Assembly: GCF_032854445.1 (NCBI RefSeq)
Contig: NW_027018021.1
Span: 1 to 64,000 of the forward strand
DNA: 64,000 nt
Direction: 5' to 3'
Source: Liolophura sinensis
Taxonomy: Eukaryota; Mollusca; Polyplacophora; Chitonida; Chitonidae
Part shown: one piece after another, positions 10,229 through 22,781 of the stretch
Layout: every line of letters begins with the position of its first letter
Position numbering within the stretch: position 1 is the stretch's first letter
The notes under the pieces: generated by a model
Database searches by the model: none
The model's input: only the letters and a program-made list of their open reading frames with translations
Told to the model about the DNA's origin: nothing
Translations under genes and position numbers: made by a program

Positions 10229-12428
10229 ATGCGCAATTGGGCCAGGCATCTCCAGCTGTTGAAAAATTGCAAATTTCCTTGGTTTCCATGGAGTAAGAGC
10301 CGTTGCTGGGCACGTGATCTTGACATCATTGATTATTCATTTGTGGCTACAGCCAAAAGTATTGGTCGGAGAGCAACGCGGTTTGCACCATTCGATTTCT
10401 CGTCACAAAATACGTCGGATTAGCCTCTTACCAGCAGCATTGGAACAGTTTTTCCACTTTTGGATTTTTGCCTGGTCATTTTGCTAATTGAAATCGGCTA
10501 CATTAACTATGTACAATCGCGACTGGTCATTACTATATTCAACATTTCATTATAAGTTATGTGCCCTTCGGTAGCCCAGACGACGTCAAATCTTTGGGCC
10601 AAGCCCATTTAACTCACCCAGCAAATGTCTTACTTCTAAGTCGAAGACAAACTCAATGTCTTTATCTACATGTAGAAAAACCACACCATTTGTATATAAA
10701 AAAAACAAAAGGTACTTGATACAACCCGCTGTAAAAAGTACAATTAAACACTGACCCACATCAATAAGGTGCCAAAGGATGCGCAATTGGGCCAGGCATC
10801 TCCAGCTGTTGAAAAATTGCAAATTTCCTTGGTTTCCATGGAGTAAGAGCCGTTGCTGGGCACGTGATCTTGACATCCTTGATTATTCATTTGTGGCTAC
10901 AGCCAACAGTATTGGTCGGAGAGCAACGCGGTTTGCACCATTCGATTTCTCGTCACAAAATACGTCGGATTAGCCTCTTACCAGCAGCATTGGAACAGTT
11001 TTTCCACTTTTGGATTTTTGCCTGGTCATTTTGCGAATTGAAATCGGCTACATTAACTATGTACAATCGCGACTGGTCATTACTATATTCAACTTTTCAT
11101 TATAAGTTATGTGCCCTTCGGTAGCCCAGACGACGTCAAATCTTTGGGCCAAGCCCATTTAACTCACCCAACAAATGTCTTACTTCTAAGTCGAAGACAA
11201 ACTCAATGTCTTTATCTACATGTAGAAAAACCACACCATTTGTATATAAAAAAAACACAAGGTACTTGATACAATCCGCTGTAAAAAGTACAATTGAACA
11301 CTGACCCACATCAATAAGGTGCCAAAGGATGGGCAATTGGGCCAGGCATCTCCAGCTGTTGAAAAATTGCAAATTTCCTTGGTTTCCATGGAGTAAGAGC
11401 CGTTGCTGGGCACGTGATCTTGACATCATTGATTATTCATTTGTGGCTACAGCCAAAAGTATTGGTCGGAGAGCAACGCGGTTTGCACCATTCGATTTCT
11501 CGTCACAAAATACGTCGGATTAGCCTCTTACCAGCAGCATTGGAACAGTTTTTCCACTTTTGGATTTTTGCCTGGTCATTTTGCTAATTGAAATCGGCTA
11601 CATTAACTATGTACAATCGCGACTGGTCATTACTATATTCAACATTTCATTATAAGTTCTGTGCCCTTCGGTAGCCCAGACGACGTCAAATCTTTGGGCC
11701 AAGCCCATTTAACTCACCCAGCAAATGTCTTACTTCTAAGTCGAAGACAAACTCAATGTCTTTATCTACATGTAGAAAAACCACACCATTTGTATGTAAA
11801 AAAAACACAAGGTACTTGATACAACCCGCTGTAAAAAGTACAATTGAACACTGACCCACATCAATAAGGTGCCAAAGGATGCGCAATTGGGCCAGGCATC
11901 TCCAGCTGTTGAAAAATTGCAAATTTCCTTGGTTTCCATGGAGTAAGAGCCGTTGCTGGGCACGTGATCTTGACATCATTGATTATTCATTTGTGGCTAC
12001 AGCCAAAAGTATTGGTCGGAGAGCAACGCGGTTTGCACCATTCGATTTCTCGTCACAAAATACGTCGGATTAGCCTCTTACCAGCAGCATTGGAACAGTT
12101 TTTCCACTTTTGGATTTTTGCCTTGTCTTTTTGCGAATTGAAATCGGCTACATTAACTATGTACAATCGCGACTGGTCATTACTATATTCAACTTTTCAT
12201 TATAAGTTATGTGCCCTTCGGTAGCCCAGACGACGTCAAATCTTTGGGCCAAGCCCATTTAACTCACCCAACAAATGTCTTACTTCTAAGTCGAAGACAA
12301 ACTCAATGTCTTTATCTACATGTAGAAAAACCACACCATTTGTATATAAAAAAAACAAAAGGTACTTGATACAATCCGCTGTAAAAAGTACAATTGAAGA
12401 CTGACCCACATCAATAAGGTGCCAAAGG

Positions 12429-12929
12429 ATGCGCAATTGGGCCAGGCGAGCCGTTGCTGGGCACGTGATCTTGACATCATTGATTATTCATTTGTGGCTA
12501 CAGCCAAAAGTATTGGTCGGAGAGCAACGCGGTTTGCACCATTCGATTTCTCGTCACAAAATACGTCGGATTAGCCTCTTACCAGCAGCATTGGAACAGT
12601 TTTTCCACTTTTGGATTTTTGCCTGGTCTTTTTGCGAATTGAAATCGGCTGCATTAACTATGTACAATCGCGACTGGTCATTACTATATTCAACTTTTCA
12701 TTATAAGTTATGTGCCCTTCGGTAGCCCAGACGACGTCAAATCTTTGGGCCAAGCCCATTTAACTCACCCAACAAATGTCTTACTTCTAAGTCGAAGACA
12801 AACTCAATGTCTTTATCTACATGTAGAAAAACCACACCATTTGTATGTAAAAAGAACAAATGGTACTTGATACAATCCGCTGTAAAAAGTACAATTGAAC
12901 ACTGACCCACATCAATAAGGTGCCAAAGG
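12429..12929 (+). repeat. Short monomer (49-bp deletion), 17-mer copy 2, second
   Basis: Exactly 9,207 bp from 3222. It lacks that copy's two extra T bases, so it is 501 bp. It is preceded by the rare AAGACTGACC variant, as at 3190. Confidence 0.95.
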
Positions 12930-14580
12930 ATGCGCAATTGGGCCAGGCATCTCCAGCTGTTGAAAAATTGCAAATTTCCTTGGTTTCCATGGAGTAAGAG
13001 CCGTTGCTGGGCACGTGATCTTGACATCATTGATTATTCATTTGTGGCTACAGCCAAAAGTATTGGTCGGAGAGCAACGCGGTTTGCACCATTCGATTTC
13101 TCGTCACAAAATACGTCGGATTAGCCTCTTACCAGCAGCATTGGAACAGTTTTTCCACTTTTGGATTTTTGCCTGGTCATTTTGCTAATTGAAATCGGCT
13201 ACATTAACTATGTACAATCGCGACTGGTCATTACTATATTCAACATTTCATTATAAGTTATGTGCCCTTCGGTAGCCCAGACGACGTCAAATCTTTGGGC
13301 CAAGCCCATTTAACTCACCCAGCAAATGTCTTACTTCTAAGTCGAAGACAAACTCAATGTCTTTATCTACATGTAGAAAAACCACACCATTTGTATATAA
13401 AAAAAAACACAAGGTACTTGATACAACCCGCTGTAAAAAGTACAATTAAACACTGACCCACATCAATAAGGTGCCAAAGGATGCGCAATTGGGCCAGGCA
13501 TCTCCAGCTGTTGAAAAATTGCAAATTTCCTTGGTTTCCATGGAGTAAGAGCCGTTGCTGGGCACGTGATCTTGACATCATTGATTATTCATTTGTGGCT
13601 ACAGCCAAAAGTATTGGTCGGAGAGCAACGCGGTTTGCACCATTCGATTTCTCGTCACAAAATACGTCGGATTAGCCTCTTACCAGCAGCATTGGAACAG
13701 TTTTTCCACTTTTGGATTTTTGCCTGGTCATTTTGCTAATTGAAATCGGCTACATTAACTATGTACAATCGCGACTGGTCATTACTATATTCAACTTTTC
13801 ATTATAAGTTATGTGCCCTTCGGTAGCCCAGACGACGTCAAATCTTTGGGTCAAGCCCATTTAACTCACCCAACAAATGTCTTACTTCTAAGTCGAAGAC
13901 AAACTCAATGTCTTTATCTACATGTAGAAAAACCACACCATTTGTATATAAAAAAAACACAAGGTACTTGATACAATCCGCTGTAAAAAGTACAATTGAA
14001 CACTGACCCACATCAATAAGGTGCCAAAGGATGCGCAATTGGGCCAGGCATCTCCAGCTGTTGAAAAATTGCAAATTTCCTTGGTTTCCATGGAGTAAGA
14101 GCCGTTGCTGGGCACGTGATCTTGACATCATTGATTATTCATTTGTGGCTACAGCCAAAAGTATTGGTCGGAGAGCAACGCGGTTTGCACCATTCGATTT
14201 CTCGTCACAAAATACGTCGGATTAGCCTCTTACCAGCAGCATTGGAACAGTTTTTCCACTTTTGGATTTTTGCCTTGTCTTTTTGCGAATTGAAATCGGC
14301 TACATTAACTATGTACAATCGCGACTGGTCATTACTATATTCAACTTTTCATTATAAGTTATGTGCCCTTCGGTAGCCCAGACGACGTCAAATCTTTGGG
14401 CCAAGCCCATTTAACTCACCCAACAAATGTCTTACTTCTAAGTCGAAGACAAACTCAATGTCTTTATCTACATGTAGAAAAACCACACCATTTGTATATA
14501 AAAAAAACAAAAGGTACTTGATACAATCCGCTGTAAAAAGTACAATTGAACACTGACCCACATCAATAAGGTGCCAAAGG

Positions 14581-15081
14581 ATGCGCAATTGGGCCAGGCG
14601 AGCCGTTGCTGGGCACGTGATCTTGACATCATTGATTATTCATTTGTGGCTACAGCCAAAAGTATTGGTCGGAGAGCAACGCGGTTTGCACCATTCGATT
14701 TCTCGTCACAAAATACGTCGGATTAGCCTCTTACCAGCAGCATTGGAACAGTTTTTCCACTTTTGGATTTTTGCCTGGTCTTTTTGCGAATTGAAATCGG
14801 CTGCATTAACTATGTACAATCGCGACTGGTCATTACTATATTCAACTTTTCATTATAAGTTATGTGCCCTTCGGTAGCCCAGACGACGTCAAATCTTTGG
14901 GCCAAGCCCATTTAACTCACCCAACAAATGTCTTACTTCTAAGTCGAAGACAAACTCAATGTCTTTATCTACATGTAGAAAAACCACACCATTTGTATGT
15001 AAAAAGAACAAATGGTACTTGATACAATCCGCTGTAAAAAGTACAATTGAACACTGACCCACATCAATAAGGTGCCAAAGG
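14581..15081 (+). repeat. Short monomer (49-bp deletion), 17-mer copy 2, third (last in window)
   Basis: Lies 9,205 bp from 5376; junction near 14600; 501 bp. No shortened monomer of this class occurs in the remaining 49 kb. Confidence 0.95.
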
Positions 15082-18000
15082 ATGCTCAATTGGGCCAGGC
15101 ATCTCCAGCTGTTGAAAAATTGCAAATTTCCTTGGTTTCCATGGAGTAAGAGCCGTTGCTGGGCACGTGATCTTGACATCATTGATTATTCATTTGTGGC
15201 TACAGCCAAAAGTATTGGTCGGAGAGCAACGCGGTTTGCACCATTCGATTTCTCGTCACAAAATACGTCGGATTAGCCTCTTACCAGCAGCATTGGAACA
15301 GTTTTTCCACTTTTGGATTTTTGCCTGGTCATTTTGCTAATTGAAATCGGCTACATTAACTATGTACAATCGCGACTGGTCATTACTATATTCAACATTT
15401 CATTATAAGTTATGTGCCCTTCGGTAGCCCAGACGACGTCAAATCTTTGGGCCAAGCCCATTTAACTCACCCAGCAAATGTCTTACTTCTAAGTCGAAGA
15501 CAAACTCAATGTCTTTATCTACATGTAGAAAAAACCACACCATTTGTATATAAAAAAAACAAAAGGTACTTGATACAACCCGCTGTAAAAAGTACAATTA
15601 AACACTGACCCACATCAATAAGGTGCCAAAGGATGCGCAATTGGGCCAGGCATCTCCAGCTGTTGAAAAATTGCAAATTTCCTTGGTTTCCATGGAGTAA
15701 GAGCCGTTGCTGGGCACGTGATCTTGACATCCTTGATTATTCATTTGTGGCTACAGCCAAAAGTATTGGTCGGAGAGCAACGCGGTTTGCACCATTCGAT
15801 TTCTCGTCACAAAATACGTCGGATTAGCCTCTTACCAGCAGCATTGGAACAGTTTTTCCACTTTTGGATTTTTGCCTGGTCATTTTGCGAATTGAAATCG
15901 GCTACATTAACTATGTACAATCGCGACTGGTCATTACTATATTCAACTTTTCATTATAAGTTATGTGCCCTTCGGTAGCCCAGACGACGTCAAATCTTTG
16001 GGCCAAGCCCATTTAACTCACCCAACAAATGTCTTACTTCTAAGTCGAAGACAAACTCAATGTCTTTATCTACATGTAGAAAAACCACACCATTTGTATA
16101 TAAAAAAAACACAAGGTACTTGATACAATCCGCTGTAAAAAGTACAATTGAACACTGACCCACATCAATAAGGTGCCAAAGGATGCGCAATTGGGCCAGG
16201 CATCTCCAGCTGTTGAAAAATTGCAAATTTCCTTGGTTTCCATGGAGTAAGAGCCGTTGCTGGGCACGTGATCTTGACATCATTGATTATTCATTTGTGG
16301 CTACAGCCAAAAGTATTGGTCGGAGAGCAACGCGGTTTGCACCATTCGATTTCTCGTCACAAAATACGTCGGATTAGCCTCTTACCAGCAGCATTGGAAC
16401 AGTTTTTCCACTTTTGGATTTTTTGCCTGGTCATTTTGCTAATTGAAATCGGCTACATTAACTATGTACAATCGCGACTGGTCATTACTATATTCAACAT
16501 TTCATTATAAGTTCTGTGCCCTTCGGTAGCCCAGACGACGTCAAATCTTTGGGCCAAGCCCATTTAACTCACCCAACAAATGTCTTACTTCTAAGTCGAA
16601 GACAAACTCAATGTCTTTATCTACATGTAGAAAAACCACACCATTTGTATGTAAAAAAAACACAAGGTACTTGATACAACCCGCTGTAAAAAGTACAATT
16701 GAACACTGACCCACATCAATAAGGTGCCAAAGGATGCGCAATTGGGCCAGGCATCTCCAGCTGTTGAAAAATTGCAAATTTCCTTGGTTTCCATGGAGTA
16801 AGAGCCGTTGCTGGGCACGTGATCTTGACATCATTGATTATTCATTTGTGGCTACAGCCAAAAGTATTGGTCGGAGAGCAACGCGGTTTGCACCATTCGA
16901 TTTCTCGTCACAAAATACGTCGGATTAGCCTCTTACCAGCAGCATTGGAACAGTTTTTCCACTTTTGGATTTTTGCCTTGTCTTTTTGCGAATTGAAATC
17001 GGCTACATTAACTATGTACAATCGCGACTGGTCATTACTATATTCAACTTTTCATTATAAGTTATGTGCCCTTCGGTAGCCCAGACGACGTCAAATCTTT
17101 GGGCCAAGCCCATTTAACTCACCCAACAAATGTCTTACTTCTAAGTCGAAGACAAACTCAATGTCTTTATCTACATGTAGAAAAACCACACCATTTGTAT
17201 ATAAAAAAAACAAAAGGTACTTGATACAATCCGCTGTAAAAAGTACAATTGAACACTGACCCACATCAATAAGGTGCCAAAGGATGCGCAATTGGGCCAG
17301 GCATCTCCAGCTGTTGAAAAATTGCAAATTTCCTTGGTTTCCATGGAGTAAGAGCCGTTGCTGGGCACGTGATCTTGACATCATTGATTATTCATTTGTG
17401 GCTACAGCCAAAAGTATTGGTCGGAGAGCAACGCGGTTTGCACCATTCGATTTCTCGTCACAAAATACGTCGGATTAGCCTCTTACCAGCAGCATTGGAA
17501 CAGTTTTTCCACTTTTGGATTTTTGCCTGGTCATTTTGCTAATTGAAATCGGCTACATTAACTATGTACAATCGCGACTGGTCATTACTATATTCAACAT
17601 TTCATTATAAGTTCTGTGCCCTTCGGTAGCCCAGACGACGTCAAATCTTTGGGCCAAGCCCATTTAACTCACCCAGCAAATGTCTTACTTCTAAGTCGAA
17701 GACAAACTCAATGTCTTTATCTACATGTAGAAAAACCACACCATTTGTATGTAAAAAAAACACAAGGTACTTGATACAACCCGCTGTAAAAAGTACAATT
17801 GAACACTGACCCACATCAATAAGGTGCCAAAGGATGCGCAATTGGGCCAGGCATCTCCAGCTGTTGAAAAATTGCAAATTTCCTTGGTTTCCATGGAGTA
17901 AGAGCCGTTGCTGGGCACGTGATCTTGACATCATTGATTATTCATTTGTGGCTACAGCCAAAAGTATTGGTCGGAGAGCAACGCGGTTTGCACCATTCGA

Positions 18001-18933
18001 TTTCTCGTCACAAAATACGTCGGATTAGCCTCTTACCAGCAGCATTGGAACAGTTTTTCCACTTTTGGATTTTTGCCTGGTCATTTTGCTAATTGAAATC
18101 GGCTACATTAACTATGTACAATCGCGACTGGTCATTACTATATTCAACATTTCATTATAAGTTATGTGCCCTTCGGTAGCCCAGACGACGTCAAATCTTT
18201 GGGCCAAGCCCATTTAACTCACCCAGCAAATGTCTTACTTCTAAGTCGAAGACAAACTCAATGTCTTTATCTACATGTAGAAAAACCACACCATTTGTAT
18301 ATAAAAAAAACACAAGGTACTTGATACAACCCGCTGTAAAAAGTACAATTAAACACTGACCCACATCAATAAGGTGCCAAAGGATGCGCAATTGGGCCAG
18401 GCATCTCCAGCTGTTGAAAAATTGCAAATTTCCTTGGTTTCCATGGAGTAAGAGCCGTTGCTGGGCACGTGATCTTGACATCATTGATTATTCATTTGTG
18501 GCTACAGCCAAAAGTATTGGTCGGAGAGCAACGCGGTTTGCACCATTCGATTTCTCGTCACAAAATACGTCGGATTAGCCTCTTACCAGCAGCATTGGAA
18601 CAGTTTTTCCACTTTTGGATTTTTGCCTGTTCTTTTTGCTAATTGAAATCGGCTACATTAACTGTGTACAATCGCGACTGGTCATTACTATATTCAACTT
18701 TTCATTATAAGTTATGTGCCCTTCGGTAGCCCAGACGACGTCAAATCTTTGGGCCAAGCCCATTTAACTCACCCAAAAAATGTCTTACTTCTAAGTCGAA
18801 GACAAACTCAATGTCTTTATCTACATGTAGAAAAACCACACCATTTGTATGTAAAAAAAACACAAGGTACTTGATACAATCCGCTGTAAAAAGTACAATT
18901 GAACACTGACCCACATCAATAAGGTGCCAAAGG

Positions 18934-21900
18934 ATGCGCAATTGGGCCAGGCATCTCCAGCTGTTGAAAAATTGCAAATTTCCTTGGTTTCCATGGAGTA
19001 AGAGCCGTTGCTGGGCACGTGATCTTGACATCATTGATTATTCATTTGTGGCTACAGCCAAAAGTATTGGTCGGAGAGCAACGCGGTTTGCACCATTCGA
19101 TTTCTCGTCACAAAAATACGTCGGATTAGCCTCTTACCAGCAGCATTGGAACAGTTTTTCCACTTTTGGATTTTTGCCTGGTCATTTTGCTAATTGAAAT
19201 CGGCTACATTAACTATGTACAATCGCGACTGGTCATTACTATATTCAACATTTCATTATAAGTTATGTGCCCTTCGGTAGCCCAGACGACGTCAAATCTT
19301 TGGGCCAAGCCCATTTAACTCACCCAGCAAATGTCTTACTTCTAAGTCGAAGACAAACTCAATGTCTTTATCTACATGTAGAAAAACCACACCATTTGTA
19401 TATAAAAAAACACAAGGTACTTGATACAACCCGCTGTAAAAAGTACAATTAAACACTGACCCACATCAATAAGGTGCCAAAGGATGCGCAATTGGGCCAG
19501 GCATCTCCAGCTGTTGAAAAATTGCAAATTTCCTTGGTTTCCATGGAGTAAGAGCCGTTGCTGGGCACGTGATCTTGACATCATTGATTATTCATTTGTG
19601 GCTACAGCCAAAAGTATTGGTCGGAGAGCAACGCGGTTTGCACCATTCGATTTCTCGTCACAAAATACGTCGGATTAGCCTCTTACCAGCAGCATTGGAA
19701 CAGTTTTTCCACTTTTGGATTTTTGCCTGGTCATTTTGCTAATTGAAATCGGCTACATTAACTATGTACAATCGCGACTGGTCATTACTATATTCAACAT
19801 TTCATTATAAGTTATGTGCCCTTCGGTAGCCCAGACGACGTCAAATCTTTGGGCCAAGCCCATTTAACTCACCCAACAAATGTCTTACTTCTAAGTCGAA
19901 GACAAACTCAATGTCTTTATCTACATGTAGAAAAACCACACCATTTGTATATAAAAAAACACAAGGTACTTGGTACAATCCGCTGTAAAAAGTACAATTG
20001 AACACTGACCCACATCAATAAGGTGCCAAAAGATGCGCAATTGGGCCAGGCATCTCCAGCTGTTGAAAAATTGCAAATTTCCTTGGTTTCCATGGAGTAA
20101 GAGCCGTTGCTGGGCACGTGATCTTGACATCATTGATTATTCATTTGTGGCTACAGCCAAAAGTATTGGTCGGAGAGCAACGCGGTTTGCACCATTCGAT
20201 TTCTCGTCACAAAATACGTCGGATTAGCCTCTTACCAGCAGCATTGGAACAGTTTTTCCACTTTTGGATTTTTGCCTGGTCTTTTTGCTAATTGAAATCG
20301 GCTGCATTAACTATGTACAATCGCGACTGGTCATTACTATATTCAACTTTTCATTATAAGTTAGGTGCCCTTCGGTAGCCCAGACGACGTCAAATCTTTG
20401 GGCCAAGCCCATTTAACTCACCCAACAAATGTCTTACTTCTAAGTCGAAGACAAACTCAATGTCTTTATCTACATGTAGAAAAACCACACCATTTGTATG
20501 TAAAAAAAACAAAAGGTACTTGATACAATCCGCTGTAAAAAGTACAATTGAACACTGACCCACATCAATAAGGTGCCAAAGGATGCGCAATTGGGCCAGG
20601 CATCTCCAGCTGTTGAAAAATTGCAAATTTCCTTGGTTTCCATGGAGTAAGAGCCGTTGCTGGGCACGTGATCTTGACATCATTGATTATTCATTTGTGG
20701 CTACAGCCAAAAGTATTGGCCGGAGAGCAACGCGGTTTGCACCATTCGATTTCTCGTCACAAAATACGTCGGATTAGCTTCTTACCAGCAGCATTGGAAC
20801 AGTTTTTCCACTTTTGGATTTTTGCCTGTTCTTTTTGCTAATTGCAATCGGCTGCATTAACTATGTACAATCGCGACTGGTCATTACTATATTCAACTTT
20901 TCATTATAAGTTATGTGCCCTTCGGTAGCCCAGACGACGTCAAATCTTTGGGCCAAGCCCATTTAACTCACCCAACAAATGTCTTACTTCTAAGTCGAAG
21001 ACAAACTCAATGTCTTTATCTACATGTAGAAAAACCACACCATTTGTATGTAAAAAAAACACAAGGTACTTGATACAATCCGCTGTAAAAAGTACAATTG
21101 AACACTGACCCACATCAATAAGGTGCCAAAGGATGCGCAATTGGGCCAGGCATCTCCAGCTGTTGAAAAATTGCAAATTTCCTTGGTTTCCATGGAGTAA
21201 GAGCCGTTGCTGGGCACGTGATCTTGACATCATTGATTATTCATTTGTGGCTACAGCCAAAAGTATTGGCCGGAGAGCAACGCGGTTTGCACCATTCGAT
21301 TTCTCGTCACAAAATACGTCGGATTAGCTTCTTACCAGCAGCATTGGAACAGTTTTTCCACTTTTGGATTTTTGCCTGTTCTTTTTGCTAATAGAAATCG
21401 GCTGCATTAACTATGTACAATCGCGACTGGTCATTACTATATTCAACTTTTCATTATAAGTTATGTGCCCTTCGGTAGCCCAGACGACGTCAAATCTTTG
21501 GGCCAAGCCCATTTAACTCACCCAACAAATGTCTTACTTCTAAGTCGAAGACAAACTCAATGTCTTTATCTACATGTAGAAAAACCACACCATTTGTATG
21601 TAAAAAAAACACAAGGTACTTGATACAATCCGCTGTAAAAAGTACAATTGAACACTGACCCACATCAATAAGGTGCCAAAGGATGCGCAATTGGGCCAGG
21701 CATCTCCAGCTGTTGAAAAATTGCAAATTTCCTTGGTTTCCATGGAGTAAGAGCCGTTGCTGGGCACGTGATCTTGACATCATTGATTATTCATTTGTGG
21801 CTACAGCCAAAAGTATTGGTCGGAGAGCAACGCGGTTTGCACCATTCGATTTCTCGTCACAAAATACGTCGGATTAGCCTCTTACCAGCAGCATTGGAAC

Positions 21901-22781
21901 AGTTTTTCCACTTTTGGATTTTTGCCTGGTCATTTTGCTAATTGAAATCGGCTACATTAACTATGTACAATCGCGACTGGTCATTACTATATTCAACATT
22001 TCATTATAAGTTATGTGCCCTTCGGTAGCCCAGACGACGTCAAATCTTTGGGCCAAGCCCATTTAACTCACCCAGCAAATGTCTTACTTCTAAGTCGAAG
22101 ACAAACTCAATGTCTTTATCTACATGTAGAAAAACCACACCATTTGTATATAAAAAAACACAAGGTACTTGATACAATCCGCTGTAAAAAGTACAATTGA
22201 ACACTGACCCACATCAATAAGGTGCCAAAAGATGCGCAATTGGGCCAGGCATCTCCAGCTGTTGAAAAATTGCAAATTTCCTTGGTTTCCATGGAGTAAG
22301 AGCCGTTGCTGGGCACGTGATCTTGACATCATTGATTATTCATTTGTGGCTACAGCCAAAAGTATTGGTCGGAGAGCAACGCGGTTTGCACCATTCGATT
22401 TCTCGTCACAAAATACGTCGGATTAGCCTCTTACCAGCAGCATTGGAACAGTTTTTCCACTTTTGGATTTTTGCCTGTTCTTTTTGCTAATTGAAATCGG
22501 CTACATTAACTGTGTACAATCGCGACTGGTCATTACTATATTCAACTTTTCATTATAAGTTATGTGCCCTTCGGTAGCCCAGACGACGTCAAATCTTTGG
22601 GCCAAGCCCATTTAACTCACCCAACAAATGTCTTACTTCTAAGTCGAAGACAAACTCAATGTCTTTATCTACATGTAGAAAAACCACACCATTTGTATGT
22701 AAAAAAAACACAAGGTACTTGATACAATCCGCTGTAAAAAGTACAATTGAACACTGACCCACATCAATAAGGTGCCAAAGG
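18934..22781. repeat. HOR series unit 1: heptamer (3,848 bp)
   Basis: Monomer starts 18934, 19484, 20033, 20583, 21133, 21683, 22232. The unit opens with a tag monomer (7-A tract, ACAACCCGC and ATTAAACAC near 19.40-19.45 kb). Its third monomer begins after CCAAAAGATG and carries TTAGGTGCCC. Heptamer-specific markers ATTGCAATCGG (20841) and ATAGAAATCGG (21391) recur 3,847 bp downstream at 24688 and 25238. Confidence 0.85.

Larger units (their letters stand above)
9208..18147. repeat. 17-monomer higher-order repeat (9.2 kb), copy 2
   Basis: Monomer starts are 9178, 9728, 10229, 10779, 11329, 11879, 12429, 12930, 13481, 14031, 14581, 15082, 15633, 16183, 16734, 17284 and 17834. Short monomers sit at 9728, 12429 and 14581, each matching one in copy 1. 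Differences from copy 1 include ATGGGCAATT at 11329, ATGCTCAATT at 15082, and the absence here of the six single- or double-base indels seen at 6.05-6.77 kb. The pattern does not start a third time: after 18.15 kb the monomers belong to the next HOR series. Confidence 0.87.
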
